A model generated the notes under the pieces. That model did not search any database. It saw only the letters and a program-made list of their open reading frames with translations, and was not told the DNA's origin. From positions 61,492,789-61,556,788 of the forward strand of contig OY282558.1 in NCBI GenBank assembly GCA_958295665.1: a stretch of 64,000 nt of DNA, written 5' to 3'. The translations under genes were made by a program, and so were the position numbers. Source of the stretch: Tipula vernalis (lineage: Eukaryota > Arthropoda > Insecta > Diptera > Tipulidae). Below are positions 1 to 10,860 of the stretch, piece after piece; position 1 is the stretch's first letter; each line of letters begins with the position of its first letter.

Positions 1-2486
1 GCGTGCATTACTGTCTTGTTATAAGCTGGCTTCATCTTCATAATTCTTTTCTTCTTCTAACATGCACTTTTTAATAACGCTTAATTATAGAACTCGCTTT
101 CATTTAAACTCAGGATTGAATTTGCTAATAAAGGATTTTATCTTCTCCAGTGGCTTTTAGTTATTTTACTCACTGTAGCCTTCTGAATTCTTAGTTATAT
201 ATTTTTACTTGTCCCATACATTTTGTCGACCATTAGGTTTGTTCTTAGTGGACTCTAATTACTTTGGATTTTTAATGACAATATTTTCTTTATTATTTTA
301 TTTACAAAGTTTGCACGGTATGACAGAGTCGTTCTCTTATTTTATTTACAATCGCGACCTACACGCAATAAAGAGCATACAGAAAATCCACACAATCGCA
401 CCAATAAACATTATTCATTTTAATATAATCATGTTAAAAGTGTAAAAAAGTCAAGTTTTATTTGAAAATCCAATGATCGAATCAAAAGCTAGCCCACAAA
501 TTGTAAAACTATACGGCGGTTTACTAACGCAAACCTGTTTTCTGAGTCTAACTGAGGAACTTACACAGAAATGTTTCACCAATAAAAAGACAATAAGCGA
601 AATTTTTGCAAGAGTCATACAGTTTTTATGAAAAACCAACGTTTTTACCATTGAGCATATTACTTAGTACATTTTTAGCAAATATTTAATTACCAAGATT
701 TTTAAATGAAATGTTAGTTGGTTGAAAAATATTGGATTCAAAATTCTACAAGTCATATCCAGCTTCAAACAAGCACCTTTACCTCCCTAAGCGACACCAT
801 ATAATCGATGTTTAAAAAACAAATATAATATGAATTTGGATAAGGTACTCTTATCGCTTAGATCGCCATTCCAATCCGTTCTGTCAGTTGTATTGCATAT
901 TATGCTACAATGAAACAACAATATCAGGCGATTTTCGGCTAATACGGAATTTATTTTCCGCATGCTATTTCCACACGCAAACGGAACCAAATCTGAAATT
1001 TCAAACCATAATAATAGCTGATGTGTTCATAATATTCATCGCTTTCACTTTCATTATTTAAATTCATTTTACGTTAGTTAACTAATTAAATTATTTCTCA
1101 GAATTTACTATTTGTACATGAAAATTGGTTTTGTATATATAAAATTGGTAATGACACAAATTTGTGTTGTAAAAGTTTTATGAATAAATGATTTTTACAG
1201 TACATTGTATTCAAGGCTATCTATTATTTTTTACGTCTTCTTGCTTTCGTAGAAAAAATAGCTATGTAAAAAAAAAAAAAAAAAAAATGCGGAAAACTTT
1301 ACAAAACTTGCCTATTCCACACTTGACGTTCAACTTACTATTGTGTACCTGTATCGCTACACTTTCACGGTGTTAATACCACAACGGTATTGATCTTATT
1401 TTGAAAACAAATTTAAAATCAATTTCTAAATCAACAGTAATCTTTCCAGACGTACATTAGAAAGACCACGTTCATCATCATCAAAATTCCACGCTCCATT
1501 TACCATCTAACAGCAGACTAATTAACAAATTCAACGGCGAGAAAATAAAGAGAAAATTTTCTATTAGTTACTAATCCATAATTTAATCAATCTATACAAC
1601 AATTACACCAACATTAGCATTACACTAAACCGCAGCAACACAAAAATAATCGTCTCTACATACATACAAAAAATTCATTCATTCATTTCGTATCGTTTTC
1701 TTTTTTTATCTCCCCTTTTCTTTTCTTATTGTGTTGTTGTTGCATGTTTTAATCAAAGAAACTCAAAAAATAAAAATTAATTGACAAAAATCTATTTTAA
1801 AACAAATGAATATAAGTGTACTAATAAAATATACAAGACGCGAAAAAAAAAACAAAATCAAATTAAAAATGGCGTTAAAATTTATTCTAAAAATAATTTT
1901 TGCTTAATTCTATTTTTTTTTTTTGCAAATATAAAGAACAACAACAACAACAGAAGTAATAAATTCGTAATTTATTTTTGTTACAATACAATTTCTGGAG
2001 ACGGGAGAGCAAACACGAATTAGATTGTACTTACTCGTATTATACCGTCTGTTTCATCATCATCATCATCATGAACATCATTGTTGCCACACAACCTTAT
2101 GATCAGTATCAGATCATTAAATTATTAAATAAAACGACAAACAGATAAAATTAATGTACTTGTGTCGTCTTGTGTATGTATTAGTATTTAGTTTTTATTT
2201 CAAAAACAAATTATGAATTATTAATATTTATTATTGCCTGTTGTATTTGTATTTTTATTTTTTGCAATATCTACTTATAAATGTGTACGGGAGTTAAATA
2301 CATTTACATTAATAAACTCTAATTACTTTTAATTTTGTATTTTACTTTTAATTTGATTTGGTGTATTTGTGTGTGGGACTACTAAATAATACGAGGTTAA
2401 TAAATTGTTTTTTTTTTTTTTTTTAAATGGACGTAACGGTAACAAAATTTAATTTGTAATGTGTACATTTCTTTTTTTCTTCTTAG
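1..2486. other. AT-rich non-coding sequence
   Basis: No coding region can be supported here. The stretch holds poly(A) runs (for example near 1266-1287), a short ATC microsatellite near 2052-2073 and long poly(T) near 2407-2424. Short open frames exist but are A/T-biased, lack family motifs and look like chance. It could be intron, untranslated or intergenic sequence of a host gene. Confidence 0.5.
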
Positions 2487-2557
2487 TTTTAGTTGGGTGA
2501 TGCCAGTTTCTCACATCATGTCGCAGCAACAGATATTAGTGGCAAAACAGAGAGCAA
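2487..2557 (+). CDS. candidate host exon (71 nt)
   Basis: A strong polypyrimidine tract ending TTCTTAG (2480-2486) is followed by 71 nt that are richer in GC than the surroundings. They then meet a consensus donor GTATGT at 2558-2563. Two frames stay open. One contains ATG at 2500 and reads MPVSHIMSQQQILVAKQRA; another reads LGDASFSHHVAATDISGKTE. I recognise neither protein. A second acceptor (TTTTAG) lies 6 nt downstream. The exon call rests only on splice-site shape, local composition and open frame. It could be a chance match in a pyrimidine-rich region. Confidence 0.22.
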
Positions 2558-2738
2558 GTATGTGGTTAATAAAATTTAAACAAGTTCAATTCAAAGTTAT
2601 CTACGAAAAGAGTTGAATTATTCTCAACTCGAACAAAAAAGTTAACCAGAATTACACACATGATGTAACCAAAATGGTTTACAGGAAAAAAATGATGTAA
2701 TAAAATTGCAATCAAGAAAAAGTGAACTTTTCGCATGC

Positions 2739-2756
2739 GGTGACCCAGGGGTCACC
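2739..2756. other. GGTGACCC/GGGTCACC palindrome
   Basis: An 8-bp perfect inverted repeat with a 2-nt centre. It contains TGACC and GGTCA half-sites in everted order, the core bases bound by nuclear receptors. No linked promoter is visible, so a regulatory role is only a possibility. Confidence 0.25.
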
Positions 2757-2789
2757 ATATCATCTTACACTGTCTGCTGCGACACAATA

Positions 2790-3200
2790 ATGGAAATCAA
2801 CAAATTTAAACGATAATTCGGAAATAGAGTATCGGTGCGGTTTTCGATAAAAATGTAAGCCAAATTTACGAAATACAAAATGGTCTAGAACGAATTTTAG
2901 ACCTGATTTTTACAAATGAACCAATTCTATTTAAAGTAAATGAGCCATCACCATTCGTTATTAACGATATTAATCATACGGCCATTTAAATAACTTTGGA
3001 AAGCGACGGAAATAATGTTATTACAACTTTAGAAAAGTGACACAAAAAACTTTCATCTACATCTTGAGCAGATTAACTGGGAAAAGATCCTTTTTAGATA
3101 TTAATGAAGAGAAATTCTACAAAATCATATTTAAGAAAATAGAACTATTTGTTCCTATTGCTGTAGCCGAATCGAACAAATATCCTCCATGTTAAGATGA
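2790..3200 (+). pseudogene. LINE ORF2 endonuclease relic
   Basis: One frame around 2877-2990 reads NGLERILDLIFTN followed by a D-x-x-H-T-A-I stretch. These match the conserved C-terminal part of apurinic-type LINE endonucleases (RG-x-LDLVLTN, then D-HHPA). About 60 nt further on, shifted frames give INWEKIL, then DINEEKFYKII and IELFVPI, which resemble the linker between endonuclease and reverse transcriptase in I/Jockey-type elements. Stops and at least three frame changes interrupt it. No 5' or 3' end of the element can be seen. The family call is by motif pattern, and the clade is uncertain. Confidence 0.5.
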
Positions 3201-3825
3201 TAGACTTATTGAACAAATTTTTTATTGGTTTTGAGCCCTTTATTTAAAAAATATTTTATAGCTCTAGCTTTCGAATCTTAATCGGATTTATTCTCAAAAG
3301 CAAATTTTTTTGTTATGTAATTACAATCTAGTCTCCTGGACTAATGAGCAATTTGTTTCTGACTTAATTTACAAACTTATATTAATCTATGACTTGTTCC
3401 CATTGGCGTTCCATAGTGTCTTGTAAATTGAAGTAAACCACATCTTTGTAGTGGATTTTATAAAAGCACAATGTTGTTTAAGACAACAATTATACTAGCT
3501 CAAAAGATTTGGTAAGGAGCTGAGTTGCCTCAATGTTCACATGTTGCCGAAGCCTTTCGTCATATCTCCGCGCTTTTTATCTTAAGGTCCCTATGTAGGT
3601 CGTTATTCATGAAAGAAATTTAGATTATTTTTTTAGAATAGTCAGTTGTCATTTCAAATCATTCCGCAAGCTGGTAAATCTGTGCAAACTCTTGAAATTA
3701 AAGAAGAAAATAACCATCCAGAATATTCACTGAATAAACATTAAAGATATTCGCCGCCGATCACCGAAGACTAGCAGATTCAAGTCAGTCAGCAGATTTG
3801 TCGACTGTATATAATCAGAATATAT
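3201..3825. other. no gene; may contain the Gypsy relic's LTR
   Basis: No coding signal. Because a primer-binding-like site follows at 3826, the 3' part of this stretch could be the 5' LTR of the next element. Its start cannot be fixed without a second LTR copy. Confidence 0.3.
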
Positions 3826-4900
3826 TGGTGACCATTTGAACTACTAACATCACAGACTCTATGGCCAGTGAAGAGTGAATCTCTATATGGCATCAAAACA
3901 AAGAATCCCCTAAGTTCTATCTCAGATAATTCCCTGAGTTCTGCCTCAGCCACAGTAAACAGTCAATCAAATTCCGCCTCGAGTAACAGAATAATCGATC
4001 CGTTGAGTTCACAGTTTATTTTTATACCAGCACACTCCGCCCCAATACCAAAACTCACCCCTGGGACAGGAGGTACTCCTATCAGATTAAAAAAAGCAAA
4101 TAAGGTTTGACCACCGACGGAACCATTCACCACTATCGCTGAAATTCATACGTCTCCTGAAATTTTATTTTCATACCAGATCAACCTGGTATTAAAGCAC
4201 AAGTTTACGCACGATATGGTTAGCTTGAAGCTAGAGGTATTCAAAAAAGAATATATCCTTTTTCTAAACAGAAAATGATCAAAAATACCAGAGCGACAGA
4301 TCAGAGTGGTAAGGCCACGTAAATAACCTATACATATGTAATTCGGAAGATATAATGCAAGGTGTATTTGTCGGTAACTGCCTGATCCAATCCAACATGC
4401 TGAAAGCACAAATCAAAATTGCCAATACCAACCCCAGCGAAGTAATTATAGAAAACTTTATACCAAAACTCACTGATCTTATTCAATATGACATCCTACA
4501 GCTTAACCATAGCTTTGGAAAAAACACACAACATCTCGATAATAGAGATGACTTAGTTATTAATCAAGTAATAACGAATCTGAACGAAAATCTAAATATT
4601 GAAGAGTCCACCTCATTACTCGAGTTAGTTAAAGAGTATTCAGATATTTTCTTCATTGAAGGTGACAAACTTTCAAGTGTTCCCGATGTCAGACACCAAG
4701 TTAACCTTCATAATAACACACCACCAATTAACACTGTAGGCAGTACCGTATCCCACAAGCACTAAAAAACGAAATTAATACTCAAGAACAGAAGATGCTG
4801 GATGAGAAAATAATCACTCACAGTACTAGTCCTTTTAATGAACTTCACAACGATCGATTTTGATAATACTACACATTAAATCACGTACAAATTCAATAAA
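3826..4900 (+). mobile_element. decayed Ty3/Gypsy retrotransposon (412/mdg1-like)
   Basis: A primer-site-like TTGGTGACC at 3825-3833 is followed by broken frames. The segment 4355-4740 encodes the stretch between protease and reverse transcriptase. It contains the acidic EYSDIFFIEGDKL signature and then the V-x-H-x-V/I motif typical of Gypsy elements just before the YRxP start of the reverse transcriptase. At about 4740 the frame shifts by one. In the new frame a YRIPQ motif and a K-M-LDE-K-II region (about 4744-4836) can be read before homology fades. An upstream frame, 3868-4110, is Ser-rich and may be Gag, but is not recognised. Protease and the polymerase core are absent, so this is an inert fragment. 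It lies head to head with the BEL/Pao relic that follows. Confidence 0.65.
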
Positions 4901-4929
4901 CATTGCAGAAAATTATCAAGTTTAAATAA

Positions 4930-5310
4930 TCAAGAATTTGTGAAACGCGATTCGCCACAAATGTTTTCCATCGACTGGGAGGGCTGCGGTGCCATCCATA
5001 ACCACTTGAGAATCGGTCCATGAGAACATTTAGATTTGGCTACTTCCCTGGCACCGATTCCGTTGATTGAAATCGAAACTGGTTTCCGTTGTGAGCCGAT
5101 CCGAGTTATGGCGTTTTCCGAAGAGAGATTCACTTGTAACCCGGAGTTAAGTAGGGCTCTGTTGCTAGTAAGAAATCATTTCCAATGATTGCCATCGGGT
5201 CTCCAAGAAATCCCTAATCTCTTGATAGGTGGGATACCACGCTCGAGCTTCACTGATGCCCTGATTTGACTTGCGCATAAATTCTAACCTCACAGCAAAA
5301 TTAACGTGGA
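4930..5310 (-). mobile_element. BEL/Pao retrotransposon relic (Gag end joined to protease)
   Basis: Reading right to left, about 5290-5165 encodes a Gag C-terminal piece with PTYQEIRDFLETR and WQSLE, the pattern of BEL/Pao Gag just upstream of its zinc knuckles. It stops at 5165-5167. An overlapping frame (about 5172-4930) encodes a BEL/Pao retropepsin: RALLNSGLQVNLSS, then SISINGIGA. The zinc-knuckle region between the two is missing. In the protease the motif normally read as L-D-S-G is L-N-S-G (Asn codon at 5146-5148), so the catalytic aspartate is lost. No LTR, polymerase or integrase is seen. Family assignment is fairly secure from the paired Gag and protease motifs. Confidence 0.6.
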
Positions 5311-5329
5311 TACCTTGTTCACTACTTGA

Positions 5330-5475
5330 GTTATTTTAATGACGATGCGTGGCACACGGACGAACATGATGAAACTGGATTAAATGCACGAATTATTTTA
5401 ATGATGATGTGTGCCACACTCGTCGACTAGATTGGTTTGACAACACGTGATTATTTTGATGACTGAATGTGGAAC
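5330..5475. repeat. three imperfect ~60-bp tandem copies
   Basis: The motif TTATTTTRATGA followed about 10 nt later by GTGG/GTGCC-CAC starts near 5332, 5393 and 5452, giving a spacing of about 60 bp. Copies have diverged. They lie immediately upstream (in - strand terms) of the BEL/Pao relic and may be part of its leader or LTR. Confidence 0.4.
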
Positions 5476-5586
5476 ATCTCGAACACTGAACTGCATCCAG
5501 ATTCAGGTTATACGACAAATGAGAATGACAAATACATATTACGAAATATTTTTTCGGCCAGTCAGTTCCCATTCTCAAAATTACAA

Positions 5587-5720
5587 TGTCATATTGGTTG
5601 ACGTTTTATATAATTTTGGGGTTGCCGACGATTGGTAATTTGTTAGTTCAGTGTGTTCGCCACCATATGTCATATTGGTTGTGTTATTCAGTAGTGTCGC
5701 CAACAATTTTTAATAGACGC
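5587..5720. repeat. two imperfect ~82-bp tandem copies
   Basis: TGTCATATTGGTTG occurs at 5587-5600 and again at 5669-5682. Each copy is followed by a GTTGCC/GTCGCC-AAC block and a TTTTTAAT or GGTAATTT block. The remainder up to about 5990 shows no gene. Confidence 0.45.
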
Positions 5721-5998
5721 GAAAATACGTTTTATGGCGAGACATTACTAGCGTAACATAGTTTATTAAACGGCGCCTCACATTTCCAAACCTATTTTTA
5801 CTTACAGTGTAAACTTTTTTTTAGTTCCTGAAAAATTTTAAGAAGTGGACATGTGCCCTTTCAAAACTAAATGGTTCAATTGCAACTATATCCACCAATA
5901 ACCGGAGAATTTATTATGCGCAGAAGTGGTAAGAACACTTGTCACATCTGTACAGTTGAAAATAAGAATTTAAATTTAGCTTTAAATGTCCTAATGTG

Positions 5999-6300
5999 TT
6001 AAGATATCTCAACACGAGATATCTGGCCAATCACTACAACAACTAGCTGATTCTTGAGCACTTTATTGAAAGTGCTCATGGCGTTAGCAAGGAGCTTCGC
6101 CCATAGATTTTCTTCCTGAGATCTATTTCTTTGCAGCTGTGAGCCTTCAGGTAAGCCTTCTGACTCTGGTTCGGTGATTATCTTCTCAAGCGTGGCTCTA
6201 TCCTTGTCTGTTCTATCTTCCGGCGAAAAATTATTTAGTTTTGCTAGAGCTCTCTAGGCCTTCCTCCTGGTATTTCATGTTGGTCTTGAGGTACCAACTT
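5999..6300 (-). pseudogene. unrecognised conserved-looking reading frame
   Basis: From about 6250 to the stop at 5999-6001 the - strand is open for 83 codons with balanced, protein-like composition, unlike the A/T-biased frames around it. Recognisable blocks are AKLNNFSPEDRTDKDRATLE, ITEPESEGLPEGSQ and LWAKLLANAMSTFNKVLKNQ. A one-base shift at about 6255 would add WYLKTNMKYQEEGLE upstream, to about 6300. I do not recognise the family. The charged, helical look would suit the ORF1/Gag region of a retroelement. The hAT relic begins directly to its right and may have cut it. Confidence 0.35.
6002..6078. other. two neighbouring perfect stem-loops
   Basis: AGATATCTC (6002-6010) pairs with GAGATATCT (6016-6024) across a 5-nt loop. 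TGAGCACTTT (6055-6064) pairs with AAAGTGCTCA (6069-6078) across a 4-nt loop. Both stems are perfect. They lie within the 3' end of the unrecognised - strand frame. Confidence 0.6.
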
Positions 6301-6324
6301 CGTGCGTGCTTTAGTTACTCAGCC

Positions 6325-7690
6325 CTAGGGATTGCATATGCGAAATTCGATATTCGATAATTCCGAAATTCGTGCTCATAAATATAGTTTCGAATTCCGA
6401 AAATTTACTTGTGAATTTCGAAATGCCATCTATAAATGGGATTTAGTAATATGGTATAACTTATTGCTTTTTTTTTTAATGAAAAACTTTTAGTTCGTGT
6501 TAAACAGCGGTGCGGGTAAAACGTAAAATAGTGTGATTGACGGGGACTCACAACAAACCCTTCAATTTAATTAAAACATGGAATCGCCAATTATTTGTGG
6601 AATATTGTAGGTGTCTCTCACAGTGAAAAGTACATAAATTTAGCGTTGTTCCCCTTTGCATCGTGTATTTAGTTTTTTTGACTTTATTTTCTGGCCAATT
6701 ATCGATATTTAGAACTAGGTTAATTAGAACAGTTTTAATTTATTAACATTGTTTGGTAATTATTTTGTTTTCATTTTTTTTTGTATAATAAATTAAATAA
6801 TTCTTTATAGTCCATCCCAAAATGTCATCAAAAAAAGTAAACGACGAAAACGAAGCTTATTCTGAATACATAAAGCAATGTAAACATCAAAATTCTGTTT
6901 GGATGCATTTTTTGAGAGGATCAAAAAACAAACAGCAAATTGTAAAATATGTAAAGCGATAATAAGAACCAATATGTCGATGACAACACCTCAGCACACA
7001 CATTTAAGAACATTACAAATTATTTAATAAAAAAAAGATGAATCAATTTGTGCAATCGTATCAAGAATGTGTGCATTGGATAAAATGCTAATCAAAATTT
7101 ATTACGTCTGGCTGAAAATTATGTATACTACTACTACATCCGTAAAATGGTTTTAGATTACGCGCAAATTTGCCAAGACTTGGTTTGAGAATTTAGGTTC
7201 TGATGAACTTTCACTTAAATTGAAGCTCAGTTTAGAAGATCGAATTAGCCAAAGACAAAAAAATAATCACAGACGCAGACCCAGTCATTAATGCAAAAGT
7301 TGCAGAACAAGATTCAATGGAATTTATCGAATGTACCGTCCAATTTAAAACACCCACCAACAAATCGGTGCTTAATTTCAAAAATTATATCTGAAATGAA
7401 TTTTTTTGAAGAGAATGGGGTGCGGGGTAACATTTTGGAGTCCTTATACTTATTCTTGGTTGTAATTCCACCAACTAGCGTGGAGTCAGAGCGAGCCTTC
7501 TCAATTGCTTCTAGCTTTTGGACAAAAGTTCGATCAAGGTTAAGGGACGTGGCATTAAGTGATCTATGTATGCTTTCACAAAGCATATTTTAGGCAAACA
7601 CAATAATGTAATTTTCCATTATTAAATGAATTATTTATTTAAAATTTTTACTTTCTGTATACGAAATTCGAATTTCGATTTTTTTATATT
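6325..7690 (+). mobile_element. internally deleted hAT DNA transposon
   Basis: The two ends carry AT-rich CGAAATTCGA-type repeats: 6339-6425 on the left (GCGAAATTCGATATTCGATA) and about 7660-7690 on the right (ACGAAATTCGAATTTCGATT, then ATTTCGC). The inside holds the start (6822) and end (7593) of an hAT transposase with most of the middle gone. The exact tips and an 8-bp target duplication could not be fixed. CCCTAGGG at about 6326-6333 and CCTCAGG near 7690 are near the likely tips. The copy is non-autonomous. Confidence 0.6.
6822..7593 (+). pseudogene. hAT transposase remnant
   Basis: ATG at 6822 opens a frame reading MSSKKVNDENEAYSEYIKQC, then NSVWMHFLRGS, the start of a BED zinc finger (V-W-x-H-F). 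A one-base shift at about 6932 brings in the finger's cysteines, TANCKICKAIIRTN, at 6935-6980. The catalytic RNase H-like region is missing. After 7291 the C-terminal dimerisation domain is clear: PPTSVESERAFSIASSFWTK followed by RSRLRD and LSDLCML, the standard end of hAT transposases, with the stop at 7591-7593. With no catalytic core, it cannot work as a transposase. Confidence 0.75.
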
Positions 7691-8101
7691 TCGCGACCTC
7701 AGGACAACAAGGCTCTAACTGACATTTTCTGCGAAATTGAGTTGTATATCACATCATATTAAATCGACTACGCTCTTTCGATTGGCGAAAAAGCGAATAG
7801 TATATCTCTTAAATTTTTTCAGATATACACTGAAACAAAGTCCTAACTATATATTTTCCGATTGAGATTTGGTTAAGAAGATTCTAACTTCCACATAGAA
7901 CTTTGCATCTCAAATACAAAGAATAAATTATGCACATAGAACCATAAACGTAAAATAGAGAATAAATAGAAATTTATTGTTAAAATGTTCACATTAAATT
8001 ATGTAAATAGACCTGACGCTCTATTAAATATTGCGAGAATGTATTAGATGTCAATCTGAGGCATACCTTATGCAAAATTAGGAGATAGTAAAGTGCAATG
8101 A
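7691..8101. other. no gene seen
   Basis: AT-rich DNA between the hAT relic and the next frame. Nothing recognisable. Confidence 0.4.
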
Positions 8102-8341
8102 AAATGTACATCCGATGCAGATTTTTCGGAAGATACTTCTAACATCAATTCAGAAAATTTTGCTGCAAAGAATACTCGCAAACGTAACACCAACCCAAAA
8201 AATTGGAAAAGAAACGTCAGGAAAACGAGCTGTCAAAGTGGAGAAAAATACATCAGTTCTCGGGGTAAAGTAGTACCAGCTAAACAAATAATATCTCAAT
8301 TAATAATAATAAATCAAAAAGGACTGCTTGGCCCGTTTTGA
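8102..8341 (+). pseudogene. orphan frame of an arthropod WKRN/GK-VPAK repeat-associated family
   Basis: The frame lies between TGA at 8099-8101 and TGA at 8339-8341 (79 codons) and has no early ATG. It reads KRNTNPKNWKRNVRKTS, then GEKYISSRGKVVPAK. This spacing of a basic R-K-R block, W-K-x-N, R-K, S-G-x-x-Y and G-K-x-V-P-A-(K/R) is, as I recall it, the N-terminal block of a multicopy group of uncharacterised arthropod proteins that behave like transposon-derived genes. In those a Cys-rich block follows; here the frame becomes A/T-rich and stops, so the piece is truncated. The codons are conserved enough to argue against chance. Function unknown. Confidence 0.4.
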
Positions 8342-8560
8342 GTCAGCGCAGGAGAAGGCTAATTTTATTTTGCGGTCGACAACCAGATCGGGAACGAATC
8401 GCAAAACAAAAAATCAGAAGAATCACGTCGGCCGTATTCCTTTCCATGTATTTTGTGGATTGACTCGGCACTCGCATTATTATTATTATTATTGAAGGGC
8501 CATGTGGGCGATAAGCCACCTCGCACTGCGACCTAAAAGAACTATTGTGCTGAACCTTGC

Positions 8561-9874
8561 TTAATTATCCGTCCAGCCAATATTCAGGCTCTTAATGAAT
8601 CTGATAATACTACCGGCCGGTACAAGGTACATACTATCTGGGATCATTGTTCTCCCTCCTAGATGTTGTAGTCTTTGCTGGAAAATGGCTGGGCAATGGC
8701 CAAGAACATGTTCCGCTGATTCCGCTTCCAGATCGCAGAAGCGGCATCCATCTGTCGTACTTAGGCCCATCTTCTTACGGTGATACCTTAAGAGGACATG
8801 ACCTGTAAGGAAGCCAGTAAGCAGCCGCAACTCAGATTTCCTAAGTTCAAGAGACTCCTTAACCCTGACAGACGAAGGTGATATTAATTTCTTCGCCTGT
8901 CATAAACCTGGAATTCTGCGCCAGTAGGAGGACTTTTGAACATCCTCCCAGCGTTTTACCGCTGCTCTAAGGTGTCCCTTAGTGACGCCGCAGAAGGGTT
9001 CCGGTTCAATAAATGGAGAGGCAGAACCCTCACGGGCGAGGCCATCAGCTGCCTCGTTTCGTTCGATTCCAGTATGACCTGGCACCCACATAAGTGTTAC
9101 CTTATTTGAGCCTGCCAGATGTTTAATAACCTCCAGACAATCCCATACCAGCCTTGACTCAACGGTACAAGACCTAAGAGCTTTTAAGGCCGATTGGCTG
9201 TCAGATACAATATAAATCTTTGCATCGTTTAGGCCTTTTGCTATGCCTATCTTAGCGCAAAGTTCTATAGCATGTACTTCTGCTTGAAAAACTGTAGCAT
9301 TGGTACCCAAGGACTTCGAGAGGGTAATGCCACTCCCGTGTATTCCTATCCCCGCTCCATCTTCCGTTTTTGATCCATCTGTAAACCACACCATGGACCC
9401 TCGCTCAAAGGATGTTCCACCGGCACAGCCCGGTCAGATAACCTAACACAGAATGATTTGTCGAAGTCCAGTTTAGCTGGCATACAGTCGGAAGGCATTC
9501 CTATGGCAGGGTCTGTCTGAAATTCCTTCCGCCTGATTTCCTTCCGCCTGCAATTTCAGGGCCATAGTTGCAGCATCCTTTATAACATGCAGGTGTAACG
9601 GTGTGAGTCCTAGAAGTGACTCCATCGCAGCGATTGGACATGTTTTCATTGAGCCCGTAACACCGATGCAAGCTATACGCTGAACCTTATTCAATAAAGT
9701 TTGCGTTGCCTTCTGCTCAGTTTTAGGCAACCATACAACCGATGCGTAAGTGACCATAGGCCTAACGATTGTAAGAAATGACCAGTAGATCATTTTTGGT
9801 TGTAGTCCCCAAGTACGCCCATAGACTCTTTCACAGGCCCAGGAACCCTTGGTGGCTCTATTTTGAACTTTCAA
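8561..9874 (-). pseudogene. LINE RNase H domain and C-terminal finger
   Basis: 9874-9473 holds the thumb/connection region (YASVVWLPKTEQ, LNKVQRIACIGVTG). 9394-8900 is an RNase H domain that would remove the RNA strand from the hybrid; all catalytic residues are visible: D in WFTDGSKTEDGAG, E in AEVHAIELC, D in VSDSQSALKAL, H and D in WVPGHTGIERNEAADGLA. 8830-8561 carries GFLTGHVLLRYHRKKMGL and the C-x2-C-x9-H-x4-C finger (CRFCDLEAESAEHVLGHC). The pieces lie in different frames, separated by short shifts at about 9430 and 8860. RNase H is the best-preserved part of this element. Confidence 0.8.
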
Positions 9875-10057
9875 TAAATGTTGCTTCCAGTTCAGTTTTT
9901 GATCTAGGATAACCCCTATATATTTAACCTCGCTGGAAAAAAGAACAGTAGTACCGTTTAACGAGGGAGCTGAAAGCGCGAACTTTTTCCTCCTCGTAAA
10001 AGGAACAATGACAGTTTTGTTTGGATTGACACTGAGTCCTACCTGGTAATACTACTG

Positions 10058-10860
10058 CTATATTATATTGAGTGCATTTTGCATGCGATCAGAAATGACC
10101 TCATCAAACCTGCCTCTGATTATGATAGCCATATCATCCGCATAGCCCTGGACATCAAACCCATGGGGACAGCCCTTTACGACCCTGATGGTTACTGACT
10201 CGCTATCTAGTCTGGCTGTAATCTCACGATGTTCCAGCATGGAGCGAATCCACCTAATTGTTTGCCCTCTCTATCGATCCATAGGAGGTATTATCAAACG
10301 CCCCCTCAATATGCACACAGGCACAAAGGGCAATTTCTTTATGTCACCGCTTTTTCAATCCTCGTGACTAGACCACTAAGGGCCATCACAGTGGATTTAC
10401 CAGTTTGATAGGCAAACTGGTCCCGATGCAGAGAATTTTTCCCAAGGATCTCGCTTCTTATTTGATAGTCCAGGATTTTTTCAATCGTCTTCAATAAAAA
10501 CGATGTGAGGCTAATTGGCCGATATGCCTTGGCCTGGGGGTCTGGAAGACCTTCCCCCCCCCTTTGGTATAAAGACCACATTAATCTTCCTCCATAGTTT
10601 CGGAATATAGTTAACTGGCCCGAAACATCTGGATCAAACTAGGGAGTATTTCCTCAATACCTTTTTGAAGTAAAGCTGGGAAGATACCATCCCCTCCAGC
10701 GGATTTGAAAATTGTGAAAATTTTCCCAGAGAGACTCCAGATCCTACCATGAGGCGCATAGGCCACCTCACCTGAGGGATCATGCGGGTCCTCTGGAGCT
10801 CCTACCACTACTGAATGCGGAAAGTGGGTCTCTAACAGTACCTCCGAGGTTTCCATCCGG
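10058..10860 (-). pseudogene. LINE reverse transcriptase with internal deletion
   Basis: Segments in three frames make up the polymerase. 10856-10611 reads KSAGGDGIFPALLQKGI (fingers). 10581-10339 reads KAYRPISLTSFLLKTIEKIL and then HRDQFAY-x-TGKST. 10330-10260 in another frame holds the GAFDNTSY motif with a catalytic Asp. 10240-10058 then runs VKGCPHGFDVQGYADDMAI. In intact elements some 35-40 residues separate the G-C-P-Q-G box from the G-F-x-x-Q-G-YADD box; here they are fused in frame, so the palm core is gone. The YADD catalytic pair survives but the enzyme cannot fold normally. Confidence 0.75.

Noticed and set aside
6325..7700. 8-bp target duplication for the hAT relic
   Set aside because: ACTCAGCC and CCTCAGGA at the edges share only part of the bases; the tips are not fixed.
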